Positions 49,591-58,387 of a stretch of 64,000 bases of DNA are shown here, piece by piece (the first letter of the stretch is position 1; each line of letters opens with the position of its first letter). This stretch comes from Desulfovibrio sp. Marseille-P6017. GTDB lineage: Bacteria; Bacillota_A; Clostridia; Peptostreptococcales; Peptostreptococcaceae. The DNA is taken from assembly GCA_900604495.1 (NCBI GenBank), contig UWOR01000011.1:32949-96948 (forward strand), read 5' to 3'. The notes under the pieces are model-generated. The model was not told where the DNA came from. It saw only the letters and a list, made by a program, of their open reading frames with translations, and did not search any database. The translations under genes and the position numbers were made by a program.

Positions 49591-49623
49591 TAAAAAATAA
49601 ATCAATAAAATTTTTATACAATT

Positions 49624-49670
49624 AGGAGTATATATTTATAATTTAAGAATTATAAATATATACTCCTTTT
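49624..49670 (+). terminator. Terminator of the AGCS gene
   Basis: AGGAGTATATATTTATAAT and ATTATAAATATATACTCCT are perfectly complementary around a short loop and followed by T residues. Confidence 0.9.
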
Positions 49671-49753
49671 ATGAATATTATATTTTAGGATATAAAAACT
49701 CACTTATGAATAGATATTAATAAGCTTATGAATTTTATTATGGGGTGAAAAAT

Positions 49754-50017
49754 ATGAAAATGAAATCTAAAAGTATAAAAAGTAAAAAAGCAAATGAAAA
49801 TAATATACCGAATATGATTGCCTTTGGATTTATAAGAGCTTTCCTTACAGAAAAAAACTATAGTGATTTGAGAGAAGAGTATTTTATTGGAGATTTAAGT
49901 AAGGCTCAAGTAAATCAAGTTATGAGTGATATTAAATGGTTGTTTAAGAATTATAAAGGTTTAAATGTTATGACTATTGAGGATGTAGATGGAAATTTGA
50001 GTAAATTTATATTATAG
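49754..50017 (+). CDS. Small basic protein of unknown function (87 residues)
   Basis: I do not recognise this protein. The start is the ATG at 49754, six bases after GGGGTG; a GTG nine bases earlier is part of that site. The first 15 residues are very basic (KMKSKSIKSKK), followed by a hydrophobic IPNMIAFGFIRAFL and a mixed helical part with LSKAQVNQVMSDIKWLFKNY. No cysteine and no signal peptide were seen. It has its own terminator and sits between the AGCS gene and the second transporter. A nucleic-acid-binding or membrane-associated role is possible but unsupported. Confidence 0.7.
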   Translation: MKMKSKSIKSKKANENNIPNMIAFGFIRAFLTEKNYSDLREEYFIGDLSKAQVNQVMSDIKWLFKNYKGLNVMTIEDVDGNLSKFIL

Positions 50018-50035
50018 CGTAAATTTACATATAAT

Positions 50036-50070
50036 AAAAAGGTGAGCTCATTTTAGCTCACCTTTTTATT
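50036..50070. terminator. Bidirectional terminator after the 87-residue protein
   Basis: AAAAAGGTGAGCT and AGCTCACCTTTTT are perfect arms around a six-base loop between convergent genes. Confidence 0.92.
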
Positions 50071-50073
50071 ATA

Positions 50074-51363
50074 TTAAGCAGCGTTTATATTCGCGTTATT
50101 TTTTTGTTTTTGTTTGTTTAATTTAGTCATACCGATAGTTGCCATTATTAATAATGTGTAAGCTATAGCTACAGCACCTAATACTAATGTCCAAGACATA
50201 TCATATCCAAGATTTTCTGCTAAAATTCCGAATACTGCAGACCCTGCAGATATACCAACTGCAAATAGTAATTGAACTATACCTAATATGCTACCATATT
50301 CTTTATTTCCAAAGAATGAACCTGTTAAGTAAGCTGGTCCTATCATATAAATGAATATAGCTAGTCCTTTTGTAGCTGAGAATAAGTGTGCAAATATTAT
50401 GCTATGTTTAGCAAATAATAAGAATATTCCTGATAGTAATACTAATACTGTAGAGAATATTAGACATTTTAATGCACCTAACTTGTCAAATAAAGAACCA
50501 CCAATTATATTTCCAGCTAATGAACATATTGCAAATATAGAACCTGTAAGACCTACGACTGTTGAGTTAAAGTTTAATTCACCTTGGAAGTATGCAGCAT
50601 ATTGAACTGAATAAGCTGAAACATATAATCCTACAAATGTGAATCCAAAACAAAGCATCCAGAAGTACTTAGTTTTTACAGCTTCTTTTAAAGTATATCC
50701 TGAAGATACAGAATTTGTATTACTTTTATTAGTATCATAATTTTTAGATCTAACTACCTCGCTAGAATCCTTAGGCATTCTTATTAAGAATAATGATATT
50801 AGTAAACCTACTACTAAAGCTAGTATACCAAGTGTTAAGTAAGCAACAGCATAACCTTGTGCAGCTATTAATTTTGAAGTGAATGGTTGTAGGAAAAAGT
50901 TACCTATAGATCCACCTGCAAATGCGATTCCTAAAGCTTTACCTTTAGTAGCTTCATCGAACCATGAACTTATTAAAAGTGGTATACCTATACCAGATAT
51001 CATAGCAGAACCTATTTGAGCTACTCCATAAAGTATATAGAAATGCCAAATTTGTGTTGCAATAGAGAATGCAGTGAATCCTAAGCCAGCTATGATTGCT
51101 CCAAATATATATATTGTTTTAGTATTTACTTTTGTAAATAAAGAACCTATAAATGGTCCAGCAACCGCTGATACTATTGTTCCTATTGAAAACATTAGAG
51201 AGAATGCTACTAGTGAAAATCCTCTAGCATTTATAACTGGATATATAAATAAAGATTGCGTGTTAGCGATAATACCTGCTGGAACAGCTTGTATAAACAT
51301 ACATGCAATTACGATTATCCACCCAGCGGTTAGTTTACTTTTCTTACTGTTTAAATTATTCAT
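50074..51363 (-). CDS. MFS transporter, oxalate/formate antiporter-like (OFA) family, copy 2
   Basis: This 429-residue protein is a clear paralogue of the transporter at 44444-45751. It has the same start (GWIIVIACMFIQAVPAGI), the same FSLMFSIGTI segment, and the same central hydrophilic loop after FLIRMPKDSSE. About twelve membrane helices are visible. The start is ATG behind AAAGGAGAAA on the minus strand, and the divergent gene is the second HTH-like protein. The substrate is unknown; small carboxylates are typical for the family. Confidence 0.88.
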   Translation of the reverse strand: MNNLNSKKSKLTAGWIIVIACMFIQAVPAGIIANTQSLFIYPVINARGFSLVAFSLMFSIGTIVSAVAGPFIGSLFTKVNTKTIYIFGAIIAGLGFTAFSIATQIWHFYILYGVAQIGSAMISGIGIPLLISSWFDEATKGKALGIAFAGGSIGNFFLQPFTSKLIAAQGYAVAYLTLGILALVVGLLISLFLIRMPKDSSEVVRSKNYDTNKSNTNSVSSGYTLKEAVKTKYFWMLCFGFTFVGLYVSAYSVQYAAYFQGELNFNSTVVGLTGSIFAICSLAGNIIGGSLFDKLGALKCLIFSTVLVLLSGIFLLFAKHSIIFAHLFSATKGLAIFIYMIGPAYLTGSFFGNKEYGSILGIVQLLFAVGISAGSAVFGILAENLGYDMSWTLVLGAVAIAYTLLIMATIGMTKLNKQKQKNNANINAA

Positions 51364-51480
51364 TTAATTTCTCCTTTTGATTTTATAACTTGTATTATAA
51401 CGTTTTCATTTTGTTTTTTAAGTAAAGTTTACTTGATGCGAAATCTTTAACATAATACTAACACTGAAATTTTAGACATT

Positions 51481-51588
51481 CTATCGAAAAATGACGAATT
51501 TTGAGGAAAAAAGGCAAAAAAATGATTAAAATTGAATCAATTTAAATCAATAAAAGGGAGAAAATAATTATAGTTATGATGATATAAT
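51481..51588. promoter_or_regulatory. Promoter region between transporter 2 and regulator 2
   Basis: An extended -10 TGA-TATAAT lies at 51580-51588 for the regulator. TATCGAAAAATGACG near 51482-51496 matches 12 of 15 bases of TATCGAAAATAGTCG found inverted upstream of regulator 1 (about 46290-46305). The gap (51364-51646) holds no gene. Confidence 0.35.
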
Positions 51589-51646
51589 TAAAGTTCAAAG
51601 GTATATAGCCAAAAGAATTAAAAAATAAATTCTAGGAGGTTTGGAT

Positions 51647-53179
51647 TTGAATAGTATTACATTTGGAAGTATTTTAGAAAATTTATTATATATATCAAAT
51701 CAAAAGAAGAGCGCTTTGGCAAATACATTAGGTTATGATATATCTTATATAAATAAGTGGATATCATCAAAGAATTTACCGAGCTCTAAGAGAATAAATG
51801 AAATATGTAAAGACATTGCGCTTTTCATAGTTGATTCCTTAAATAATTCTACATATGAAAATCTTGTAAATTATTTTGAAATTGATGAAAAAAGCGATAA
51901 GGAATATATAATACGATATATAGAAAAAACATTAAAAAATGCATATATGGATGAGGCTAGAGGTATGAGTGATAAAGGTGTTCAAAATATACCTAAAAAT
52001 ACTCACTCAGAAGAATTTTATAATAGTTTATCTAGTGTTGAAGCAACTATTGTTCAAAAAGAGTTTACTAATGAAATTTTTTCATTGATAAATAAAGGGG
52101 AAAATCTAGATATGATTTTATCTTTTAATTTATTTGATTTAACCTATAAAGATAAAGTTTCCCTAGGGAATGTGAAGAAATCATTCTATGAAATTAGTAG
52201 AAATACAAATACTAAAATAACAATTCTCATGGGTCTTGAAGATAAACGAAAAAATAAGGAGCAAAAAATACTAAACACATTAATAGGTATAAATTTTATA
52301 TCAACTTATCCAGCACTTGATTTCGAAGTTTATAACTGTAATATTAATCCTAACTCTACAATATCAGTAATAAAAGATAAGTTTTTGATAAATACAACTC
52401 ATTACCCAGATGGACAATGTTTATTAAGTACGTACTCAAAGGATAAGAATTTAATAGAAGATGTGTACTATAGTCTAGTACGTGCTCAAAAACAAAAAGG
52501 TAAGTCTTTATGCGAAAAAAAGACTCCTTTATCAATGATAGAAGATCAAACATATCTTCAATATATAATGAATAACGATTTAAGATGTATATTGGGTTCT
52601 ATAAATGAGTTCTTTATGCCATCGGATTTATTTATGGAAGTGGCAGAGAGAACATTTGTGGAAAATAAAAATATACTAAATGAACTAAATAAAATAAATA
52701 TCTTTCTTCAAAATGCAACATATAAGTCTAAATTAAAAGTACTTATATACGAGGCAGAACTAAGAAAGTATCTGTCATCAGGATGTTTACACTTTTTTAA
52801 TACGCCTGTAACATTGACTTTTAAAGAAAGACAAAGACATGTGGAATATATAGAAAAAATAATTATGGAATCAGAAGATGTAGAGATAAGAATGATTGAT
52901 GGTAACTTTATAGATGAATTTAGAAATAATGATAATCCATCGCTTTATCTATCTAAAAGTTTAAAAATGACTAAAATGCATCCTATTTCTGGGAAAAATT
53001 ACTATTCTATTATTTGTGATAATAAGTTTAAAGAAATGTGCGATGAATTATTTGATGATATATGGAATAGCAAAATTGATGTAGTTATTGATGATAAAGA
53101 AGGTATTCATGAAAGAATATCTAAATCAATAAGATACGCAAGAATAATGAGTGAAAATTTAACTGAAAATAGTAATTAA
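51647..53179 (+). CDS. Unrecognised 510-residue protein with N-terminal HTH-like segment, copy 2
   Basis: This is a full-length paralogue of the protein at 46386-47894, of unrecognised family. The start is probably TTG at 51647, seven bases after GGAGG; another TTG at 51641 is too close to that site. Residues 20-50 (ALANTLGYDISYINKWIS) align without gaps to the HTH-like part of copy 1. Shared C-terminal blocks are YIMNNDLRCILGS, FMPSDLF, LQNATYKSKL and KERQRH. The end has CDELFDDIWN. No membrane segment or signal is visible. It is divergent from transporter 2 and ends at its own terminator. Confidence 0.7.
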   Translation: MNSITFGSILENLLYISNQKKSALANTLGYDISYINKWISSKNLPSSKRINEICKDIALFIVDSLNNSTYENLVNYFEIDEKSDKEYIIRYIEKTLKNAYMDEARGMSDKGVQNIPKNTHSEEFYNSLSSVEATIVQKEFTNEIFSLINKGENLDMILSFNLFDLTYKDKVSLGNVKKSFYEISRNTNTKITILMGLEDKRKNKEQKILNTLIGINFISTYPALDFEVYNCNINPNSTISVIKDKFLINTTHYPDGQCLLSTYSKDKNLIEDVYYSLVRAQKQKGKSLCEKKTPLSMIEDQTYLQYIMNNDLRCILGSINEFFMPSDLFMEVAERTFVENKNILNELNKINIFLQNATYKSKLKVLIYEAELRKYLSSGCLHFFNTPVTLTFKERQRHVEYIEKIIMESEDVEIRMIDGNFIDEFRNNDNPSLYLSKSLKMTKMHPISGKNYYSIICDNKFKEMCDELFDDIWNSKIDVVIDDKEGIHERISKSIRYARIMSENLTENSN

Positions 53180-53189
53180 AATATATTAA

Positions 53190-53228
53190 GAGTTATCTTT
53201 ACTTTGTTTTGAAGATATCTCTTTTTTT
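53190..53228 (+). terminator. Terminator of regulator 2
   Basis: GAGTTATCTT and AAGATATCTC pair with one mismatch around a 12-base loop, followed by seven T. Confidence 0.8.
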
Positions 53229-53242
53229 ATAGGAGTGGTAGT

Positions 53243-53719
53243 ATGATTATAGGTATAATATCAGACACACATGGATTACTAAGACAAGAAGTATTACAAG
53301 AATTAAACAATTGTGAATTAATAATTCATGCTGGTGATGTTGGAAAAAATGATATAATAAACTCATTACAACAAATTTGTAGAACTGAGTTTGTATATGG
53401 GAATATAGATAAGGATAATGATACGTCTGGAAAAGTAATAAATATAAATAAATTAAAAATATATTTAATTCATAATATTAAAGATATAAAAGAACCTTTA
53501 AATAAAAAAGATATAGATATTATTGTATATGGTCATTCTCATAGGAGTAAAATATATATAGAAGAGGGGATTTTATATATAAATCCTGGTTCGGTAGGAC
53601 CTAAAAGATTTAAGCTAGAGCCTACGATGGCAAAACTATATATTAAGGAGAATATTATTAAAGAAAATATTTTTGAATTTGAAGGATATAAAGTAGAAAT
53701 TATAAAACTTAGAGATTAG
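53243..53719 (+). CDS. YfcE/MJ0936-type metallophosphoesterase
   Basis: This 158-residue two-metal phosphodiesterase or phosphatase has the family motifs in order: SDTHGLLR (residues 7-14), HAGDVGKND (30-38), YGNID, LIHNI and GHSHRSK, then NPGSVGPKRF. The length is normal for the small YfcE-like group, whose natural substrate is generally unknown. The start is ATG with GGAGTGG upstream. It may be co-transcribed with the next genes, since only 38 bases separate them. Confidence 0.9.
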   Translation: MIIGIISDTHGLLRQEVLQELNNCELIIHAGDVGKNDIINSLQQICRTEFVYGNIDKDNDTSGKVININKLKIYLIHNIKDIKEPLNKKDIDIIVYGHSHRSKIYIEEGILYINPGSVGPKRFKLEPTMAKLYIKENIIKENIFEFEGYKVEIIKLRD

Positions 53720-53757
53720 TTTGAAATTTTAAATTCATCATCTAGAAAGGAATAAAT

Positions 53758-54594
53758 ATGTTTGGTTATGTAAAAATAAATAAAATGGATTTAACTTTTA
53801 GAGAATACGAGCATTATAGAGGATATTATTGTGGCTTATGTAAATACTTAAAAAATAACCATGGAGAAATATCTAGATTAACACTAAATTATGATATAAC
53901 ATTTTTGATTTTAGTACTAACATCATTATACAGACCTAAGCCAATTATTATAGAAGAAGGATGTATAACTAATCCTTTTAAAAAGAAAAAGAAAATAATA
54001 AATGAAGTTACAGAATATGCAGCTAGTATGAATGTATTATTAGCGTATTATAAGTTAGAAGATAATGTAAATGATGAAAAAAGAATAAAAGATATAATTG
54101 CATACAATGCATATAAAAGTAAGCTTAAATTTGCACATGAAAAATATCCTGATAAAGCTGAGTTTATAAAATCTCAATTAGAAGAATTAAATAGGTTAGA
54201 GAATGAAAAAAATATAAATATAGATATGGTATCGAATACATTCGGAAACCTTATGGGAGAAATATTTGTATATAAAAATGATGAATATGAACAACAGCTT
54301 AGAAATATAGGATTTAATATAGGGAAATACATATATTTATTAGATGCATATGAGGATTTAGATAAAGATTATGAAAAAGGTAGATACAATCCATTTATAG
54401 AATATATAGATAAAAAAGAAGAGCTAAAGACAAGGGTTGATAAGTTAATAAGTATATCATTAGGACTCTTAGCCCAAAATATAGACTCTTTAAACTTAAG
54501 AGTTAATAGAAATATAATAGATAATATAGTGTATTCTGGAGTTTATTTAAGGTATAAAAATATATTGGATAAAGGATGTGAAGGTAATGTATAA
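53758..54594 (+). CDS. DUF5685-like protein with two Asp-rich motifs (isoprenoid-synthase-like)
   Basis: This is a 278-residue protein I place, with reserve, in the DUF5685 group of Clostridia. It begins with MFGYV and a CGLC pair (Cys25, Cys28). Two acidic motifs stand out: KLEDNVNDE (about residues 99-107) and DAYEDLDKDYEKGRYNPF (196-213). Their spacing inside an all-helical chain recalls squalene/phytoene synthase-type head-to-head isoprenoid synthases. Whether it has such activity is unknown. Its end overlaps the next gene, which encodes a Cys-rich TPR protein, and this coupling suggests they act together. The start is ATG behind AAAGGAA. Confidence 0.75.
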   Translation: MFGYVKINKMDLTFREYEHYRGYYCGLCKYLKNNHGEISRLTLNYDITFLILVLTSLYRPKPIIIEEGCITNPFKKKKKIINEVTEYAASMNVLLAYYKLEDNVNDEKRIKDIIAYNAYKSKLKFAHEKYPDKAEFIKSQLEELNRLENEKNINIDMVSNTFGNLMGEIFVYKNDEYEQQLRNIGFNIGKYIYLLDAYEDLDKDYEKGRYNPFIEYIDKKEELKTRVDKLISISLGLLAQNIDSLNLRVNRNIIDNIVYSGVYLRYKNILDKGCEGNV

Positions 54595-55027
54595 CAATAT
54601 TTATAATGATACTTTTTTAAAGGCAAGAAAATTGATAGATAATAAAGAGTTTAAAGCTGCATATGATTTTTTACAAACTGTGAGTAATAAATGTAGTGAA
54701 TGGTATTATTTATCTGGAATATCAGCTATGAATATAGGTTATTATGAACAAGGTGAAGATTATATAAAAAGAGCTAAATTTATGGAACCAGATAATGAGG
54801 AATATAAAAATGCTGTAAGCAGATTTAGTAGGTATAGAGATGATTATAATTATAGGGCATATAATTATAATAGAAGAAGACATAATGATTTGGATGGGTG
54901 CTGCTGTTGTTGTTGCGATGATTGTTGCTGTTGTTTAGGTGATGATTGTTGTGAAGATTGTATGAAACTGTGGTGCTTGGATTCATGTTGTGAATGCTTT
55001 GGAGGAGACTTAGTAAGTTGTTTTTAG
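54587..55027 (+). CDS. TPR-like protein with a cysteine-rich C-terminal tail
   Basis: A 146-residue protein of unknown function. Residues 5-75 form two TPR-like helix pairs (ARKLIDNKEFKAAYDFL; SGISAMNIGYYEQGEDYI). Residues 80-100 are Tyr/Arg-rich, and the last 42 residues hold 18 cysteines, including runs of six and four (GCCCCCCDDCCCC). Related clostridial proteins often carry a J-domain in front; here none is present. The start is taken as ATG at 54587, overlapping the previous gene by eight bases; a GTG at 54578 is the alternative. Metal or Fe-S binding, or a spore or surface structural role, are possible but not shown. Confidence 0.75.
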   Translation: MYNNIYNDTFLKARKLIDNKEFKAAYDFLQTVSNKCSEWYYLSGISAMNIGYYEQGEDYIKRAKFMEPDNEEYKNAVSRFSRYRDDYNYRAYNYNRRRHNDLDGCCCCCCDDCCCCLGDDCCEDCMKLWCLDSCCECFGGDLVSCF

Positions 55028-55036
55028 GAGGGATAT

Positions 55037-55549
55037 ATGAGTAAAAAAATAGCATATGGAGGAATATTACTATCTTTAAATGCTATCTTATTAATGCTTA
55101 TAAATGTCATACCTATAAATACTGTATTTCTTTTAGGGTTAGCATCGCTTCCAATATCTATAATTATAATGGAATGGGGATTATCGACTGGAATTATATT
55201 TTATATATCTTCAGCTATTTTAGGTTTTATTGTAATTAATAGTAAAGTTCAATGGTTAATATACATTTTTACATTTGGAATATATGGTTTAGTAAAGTAT
55301 ATTATAGAAAGTGATAGGCATATAATTGTAGAATATTTGCTTAAATTAATATTTGCGAATACTTCAGTACTGATTTTATATTTTATAATTAAGCAATTTG
55401 TTTATATACCCATAAATGTTATAACTATATGTGCATTTGAATTAGTGTTTATACTATATGACTACATATATTCTGAATTTATAGATTATTATCATATAAA
55501 AATTAAAAAAATAATTAAAATAAATAAAGGTACACATCATAATGATTAA
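55037..55549 (+). CDS. Small polytopic membrane protein of unknown function
   Basis: A 170-residue protein with about five hydrophobic segments (near residues 7-27, 30-48, 50-66, 71-90 and 103-140) and a basic C-terminus (KIKKIIKINK). No family was recognised; its size and helix pattern resemble ECF-transporter S components or small sporulation membrane proteins only in a general way. It starts ten bases after the Cys-rich TPR gene with AGGAGGG, so it is probably the last gene of that operon. The terminator hairpin overlaps its stop codon. Confidence 0.75.
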   Translation: MSKKIAYGGILLSLNAILLMLINVIPINTVFLLGLASLPISIIIMEWGLSTGIIFYISSAILGFIVINSKVQWLIYIFTFGIYGLVKYIIESDRHIIVEYLLKLIFANTSVLILYFIIKQFVYIPINVITICAFELVFILYDYIYSEFIDYYHIKIKKIIKINKGTHHND

Positions 55550-55573
55550 TCGTTATGATGTGTATCTTTTTAT
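55528..55573 (+). terminator. Terminator overlapping the end of the membrane-protein gene
   Basis: GGTACACATCATAATGA and TCGTTATGATGTGTATC pair with wobbles only, followed by T residues. The 5' arm lies inside the last codons of the gene. Confidence 0.85.
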
Positions 55574-56340
55574 TATAAATTAAAATGATCTATTTGATAT
55601 TGATTAAGCTCATTGTCACAATTAGAACAATGATAAGATGTTTTTGAGTTTATAAACTTATTTAAGTTTTTATCATAACTCATTTTAACTTTATCAATAA
55701 TACCTGTGTATGTTAAATCTAATCCACATTTAGAACAATTTTGAACGGTGCAAAGACTTTCTAGTAATTTTGGACTAGCAGTACTTATAATATTTTTACA
55801 GTTACTGCAAATAATAGTATCAAGTGTATTTTTAGAAGTTGAAACTAATTTATTTAGTTGACTTGAATATTTATATGTAGTCTCTTCTGAAGAAATATAT
55901 CCTGTATCTAAAATATTAGTGTTACAATGAGAACATATAAATTTAGGAGCATAAGAACTTTTATCAGTATTATTAGTTTCAATTTCATTTGATGAGCTTT
56001 CTGAACTTGAGAAATTATCAATATTATTAGTTAGAAAGTTATAAATTTCAATATTATTATTCTGTTTAGCTATACTTATTAAGTGTTCTCTTATTGACTT
56101 GAAAGCTTTGTTTTTAGATGGTGAATCTAAATTTATTAGATTGTTATTTACAGCATGTTTAACTATTGATAGATACTTATATTTAGTAGCAAAGAAAAGG
56201 ACCATTTCGTCAAATTTATTTTCCCCCATCTTATCAGAAAAATCAATCCATAGATCAGGAGACTCTAAATATAAGTTTTTACTTAAACTATCTATATCCT
56301 CATTTAATTTTTCTGGAGTAATTGTATTTTTTATGTTCAA
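55573..56340 (-). CDS. Predicted zinc-ribbon protein of unknown function
   Basis: A 255-residue protein I do not recognise. The N-terminal 110 residues are helical (LSKNLYLESPDLWIDFSDK and on), followed by a Ser/Asn-rich linker. The C-terminal half has four CxxC knuckles (CSHC, CSNC, CSKC, CSNC), suiting two zinc ribbons, each followed by a similar YSSQLNKLVSTSK/YDKNLNKFINSKT stretch, a sign of internal duplication. The start is TTG at 56338-56340 with GGAGG ten bases upstream on the minus strand; no better ATG is near. A nucleic-acid-binding or adaptor role is plausible. Confidence 0.75.
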   Translation of the reverse strand: MNIKNTITPEKLNEDIDSLSKNLYLESPDLWIDFSDKMGENKFDEMVLFFATKYKYLSIVKHAVNNNLINLDSPSKNKAFKSIREHLISIAKQNNNIEIYNFLTNNIDNFSSSESSSNEIETNNTDKSSYAPKFICSHCNTNILDTGYISSEETTYKYSSQLNKLVSTSKNTLDTIICSNCKNIISTASPKLLESLCTVQNCSKCGLDLTYTGIIDKVKMSYDKNLNKFINSKTSYHCSNCDNELNQYQIDHFNL

Positions 56341-56356
56341 ATATTTCTACCTCCTT

Positions 56357-56387
56357 AATAAATAAAAAGGAATGAGTAATCTCATCC
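56357..56387 (-). terminator. Terminator of the HAD phosphatase gene
   Basis: On the minus strand GGATGAG-atta-CTCATTCC forms a hairpin (one bulge) followed by TTTTTATTT. It lies in the 47 bases before the zinc-ribbon gene start. Confidence 0.7.
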
Positions 56388-57116
56388 CTATATTTCTAAC
56401 ATATCAACATCTGCTTTTAAAGAATAAACAATATCTTTTCTTTCTACTATTATTTTAGTAATATCACGTAACACTTTATCATTAGATAAATGAGTTAGTA
56501 ATTCTTTAGTAGGGTTTATAGCAATTGGATTGCCAACTCTTCTTAACATGTTTATATCACCGTTAGTATCACCATAAGCGTAAGATTTTTCTAAATCAAT
56601 GTTATATTTTTTTATAAAATTATCTATAGCTGTATTTTTACTTACAGAATCCCACATTGGAATGACTGTCCCGCTAAAAAATCCGTTTTCAAAAACATAA
56701 TCACTTCCTATAAAATCAGTAGCATCATATTTATTTGCCATTTTTTCAACTAAAAAGTTAGGGCTACCAGATATAAATATAACCTTATGACCTTGCTCTA
56801 AATGCCATTGTATTCTTGAACGTGTATATTTATATACTCTATCAGATTTTAGTTTTATAACTTGATCACTAGTAAAATCAATACAAGTTTTATCTAGACC
56901 TATTAAAGAGTCTACATATAAATCACAAATCTCTTCTAAGTAATCATCATAGTTACCTTGTCTTTTATCCCAGTCCATGAAAGTATCTCTTGCATGCTCA
57001 AACCAAGCCTTCTGATCTATAATATCGTACCTTATTAGTTTCTTAAAATGTTCAACCATAAGGGAGTCTCTATAAAGAGTTCCGTCTATATCAAAAAAAG
57101 CTGCTATATTGTTCAT
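56388..57116 (-). CDS. HAD-superfamily phosphatase, subfamily IB (SerB-like)
   Basis: A 242-residue hydrolase with the nucleophile motif FFDIDGTL (residues 7-14), second motif FISGSPNF (about 136-143), the lysine region and fourth motif YAYGDTNGDINML. This matches the IB group that includes phosphoserine phosphatase-like enzymes and PSP-like phosphatases acting on small or lipid phosphates. The start is the ATG at 57114-57116, six bases after GAGGTG; two earlier in-frame starts overlap that site. The substrate is unknown. Confidence 0.9.
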   Translation of the reverse strand: MNNIAAFFDIDGTLYRDSLMVEHFKKLIRYDIIDQKAWFEHARDTFMDWDKRQGNYDDYLEEICDLYVDSLIGLDKTCIDFTSDQVIKLKSDRVYKYTRSRIQWHLEQGHKVIFISGSPNFLVEKMANKYDATDFIGSDYVFENGFFSGTVIPMWDSVSKNTAIDNFIKKYNIDLEKSYAYGDTNGDINMLRRVGNPIAINPTKELLTHLSNDKVLRDITKIIVERKDIVYSLKADVDMLEI

Positions 57117-57296
57117 TAACATCACCTCGATTAACCATTTACTTTATTATATTATAAAATATGCTATTGTTGTAAAACTATAGATAATAAATTAAAAATA
57201 TTTTACATTTATTATGGTAAACTAGTATTTATAGTAAAATGTTTTATTAAATAGTTTATAATTTATTTAGAATTATATACATAAGGATGTGATTTA

Positions 57297-58379
57297 ATGC
57301 AATTTAACTTTGCTAAGGTGACTAACTCAAGGCTTATGGGTAGTATGGGGCTTTTAATATGTTATAGTGAAAATGAAGATAACATATATCAATATTTTTT
57401 ATTAGATGCAGAAGGATTAGGTATAGCAGATTATGTTAGTCTAAAAAAACCAACTAAAGAAGAAGCATACATAGAACAACAAAGGCTTGTGGGAGGCTTA
57501 GGTGCTGATGTATTGCAAGTATCAAAAGAACAAGCTTTATTTTTAATTAAGTATTTTGGAAGCAAGACTATAGCCTGGGAAAAGAATCTTCCAGGAAATG
57601 TGGAAGAATATATAGATATAATCAATAAATATGAAAGTAATTTAAAAATAGAAGATTTATATCCTATAATATGTAAAGATATAAAAGATGAAATTGAATT
57701 TGTAAACTATATGACAATGAGGTTTATTGGATGGGATAGAGAAGCTTTAAAATACTTTTCTGGTAGTGATGAAATTTCCAATATGCATATTACAAATATA
57801 AATGGTACGCTATTAAAAAATACAGTAACTTCAAAAGGGAATAATAAATTTGTAAGTGAAGCTTTATATGAAGATGAAGATGGATATTATATATGCAAAA
57901 TCGCATTTAATATAGTAAAAGAAGGTGATAGATTTAAAATAAGTTCTATGCTTGTTTCAGAAAGAGAAGGCATATTTGATTTTGAAGTTTTTGACGAAAT
58001 ATCAAAAGAAGAATTTGTTACAGTGTATAATGTTATTGAGAAATCAAATTTCATAGAGAAGTTTCATAAAGAAAACCCATTTTTACTAAAATCTGAAATG
58101 GATGAAGGAATACTTCTTACAAGATTTAATTTTAATAATGACCATGTGAAAGAAAATATATATGTGATAAATAATGATATAAGAGCTGTTTATTATATAA
58201 TGGATACAGAATTATTTGTGGCAACTTATAATGATAGGGATAGAATGTACATAAATAAAATGCTACAGAATAACTATAAAGAGTATATATCCATAAAAAA
58301 TGAGTACTACTTTGAAGAAAATGCTTTGTATGATTTTGCAGAGTCAGGTTCTAATAATTTTGAAGATTTTTTAAGTTAA
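57297..58379 (+). CDS. Conserved-looking 360-residue protein of unknown function
   Basis: I do not recognise this protein. It is soluble and acidic with no signal, membrane segment or cysteine motif. The N-terminal 110 residues (MGLLICYSENEDNIYQYF, LDAEGLGIADYVSL) look like one domain; a middle part about 140-230 and a third part about 240-345 (GILLTRFNFNNDHV, YYIMDTELFVATYNDRDRM) follow. The start is ATG at 57297 with AAGGATGTGA upstream. It is monocistronic, ending at a strong terminator. Confidence 0.75.
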   Translation: MQFNFAKVTNSRLMGSMGLLICYSENEDNIYQYFLLDAEGLGIADYVSLKKPTKEEAYIEQQRLVGGLGADVLQVSKEQALFLIKYFGSKTIAWEKNLPGNVEEYIDIINKYESNLKIEDLYPIICKDIKDEIEFVNYMTMRFIGWDREALKYFSGSDEISNMHITNINGTLLKNTVTSKGNNKFVSEALYEDEDGYYICKIAFNIVKEGDRFKISSMLVSEREGIFDFEVFDEISKEEFVTVYNVIEKSNFIEKFHKENPFLLKSEMDEGILLTRFNFNNDHVKENIYVINNDIRAVYYIMDTELFVATYNDRDRMYINKMLQNNYKEYISIKNEYYFEENALYDFAESGSNNFEDFLS

Positions 58380-58387
58380 TATAATCA

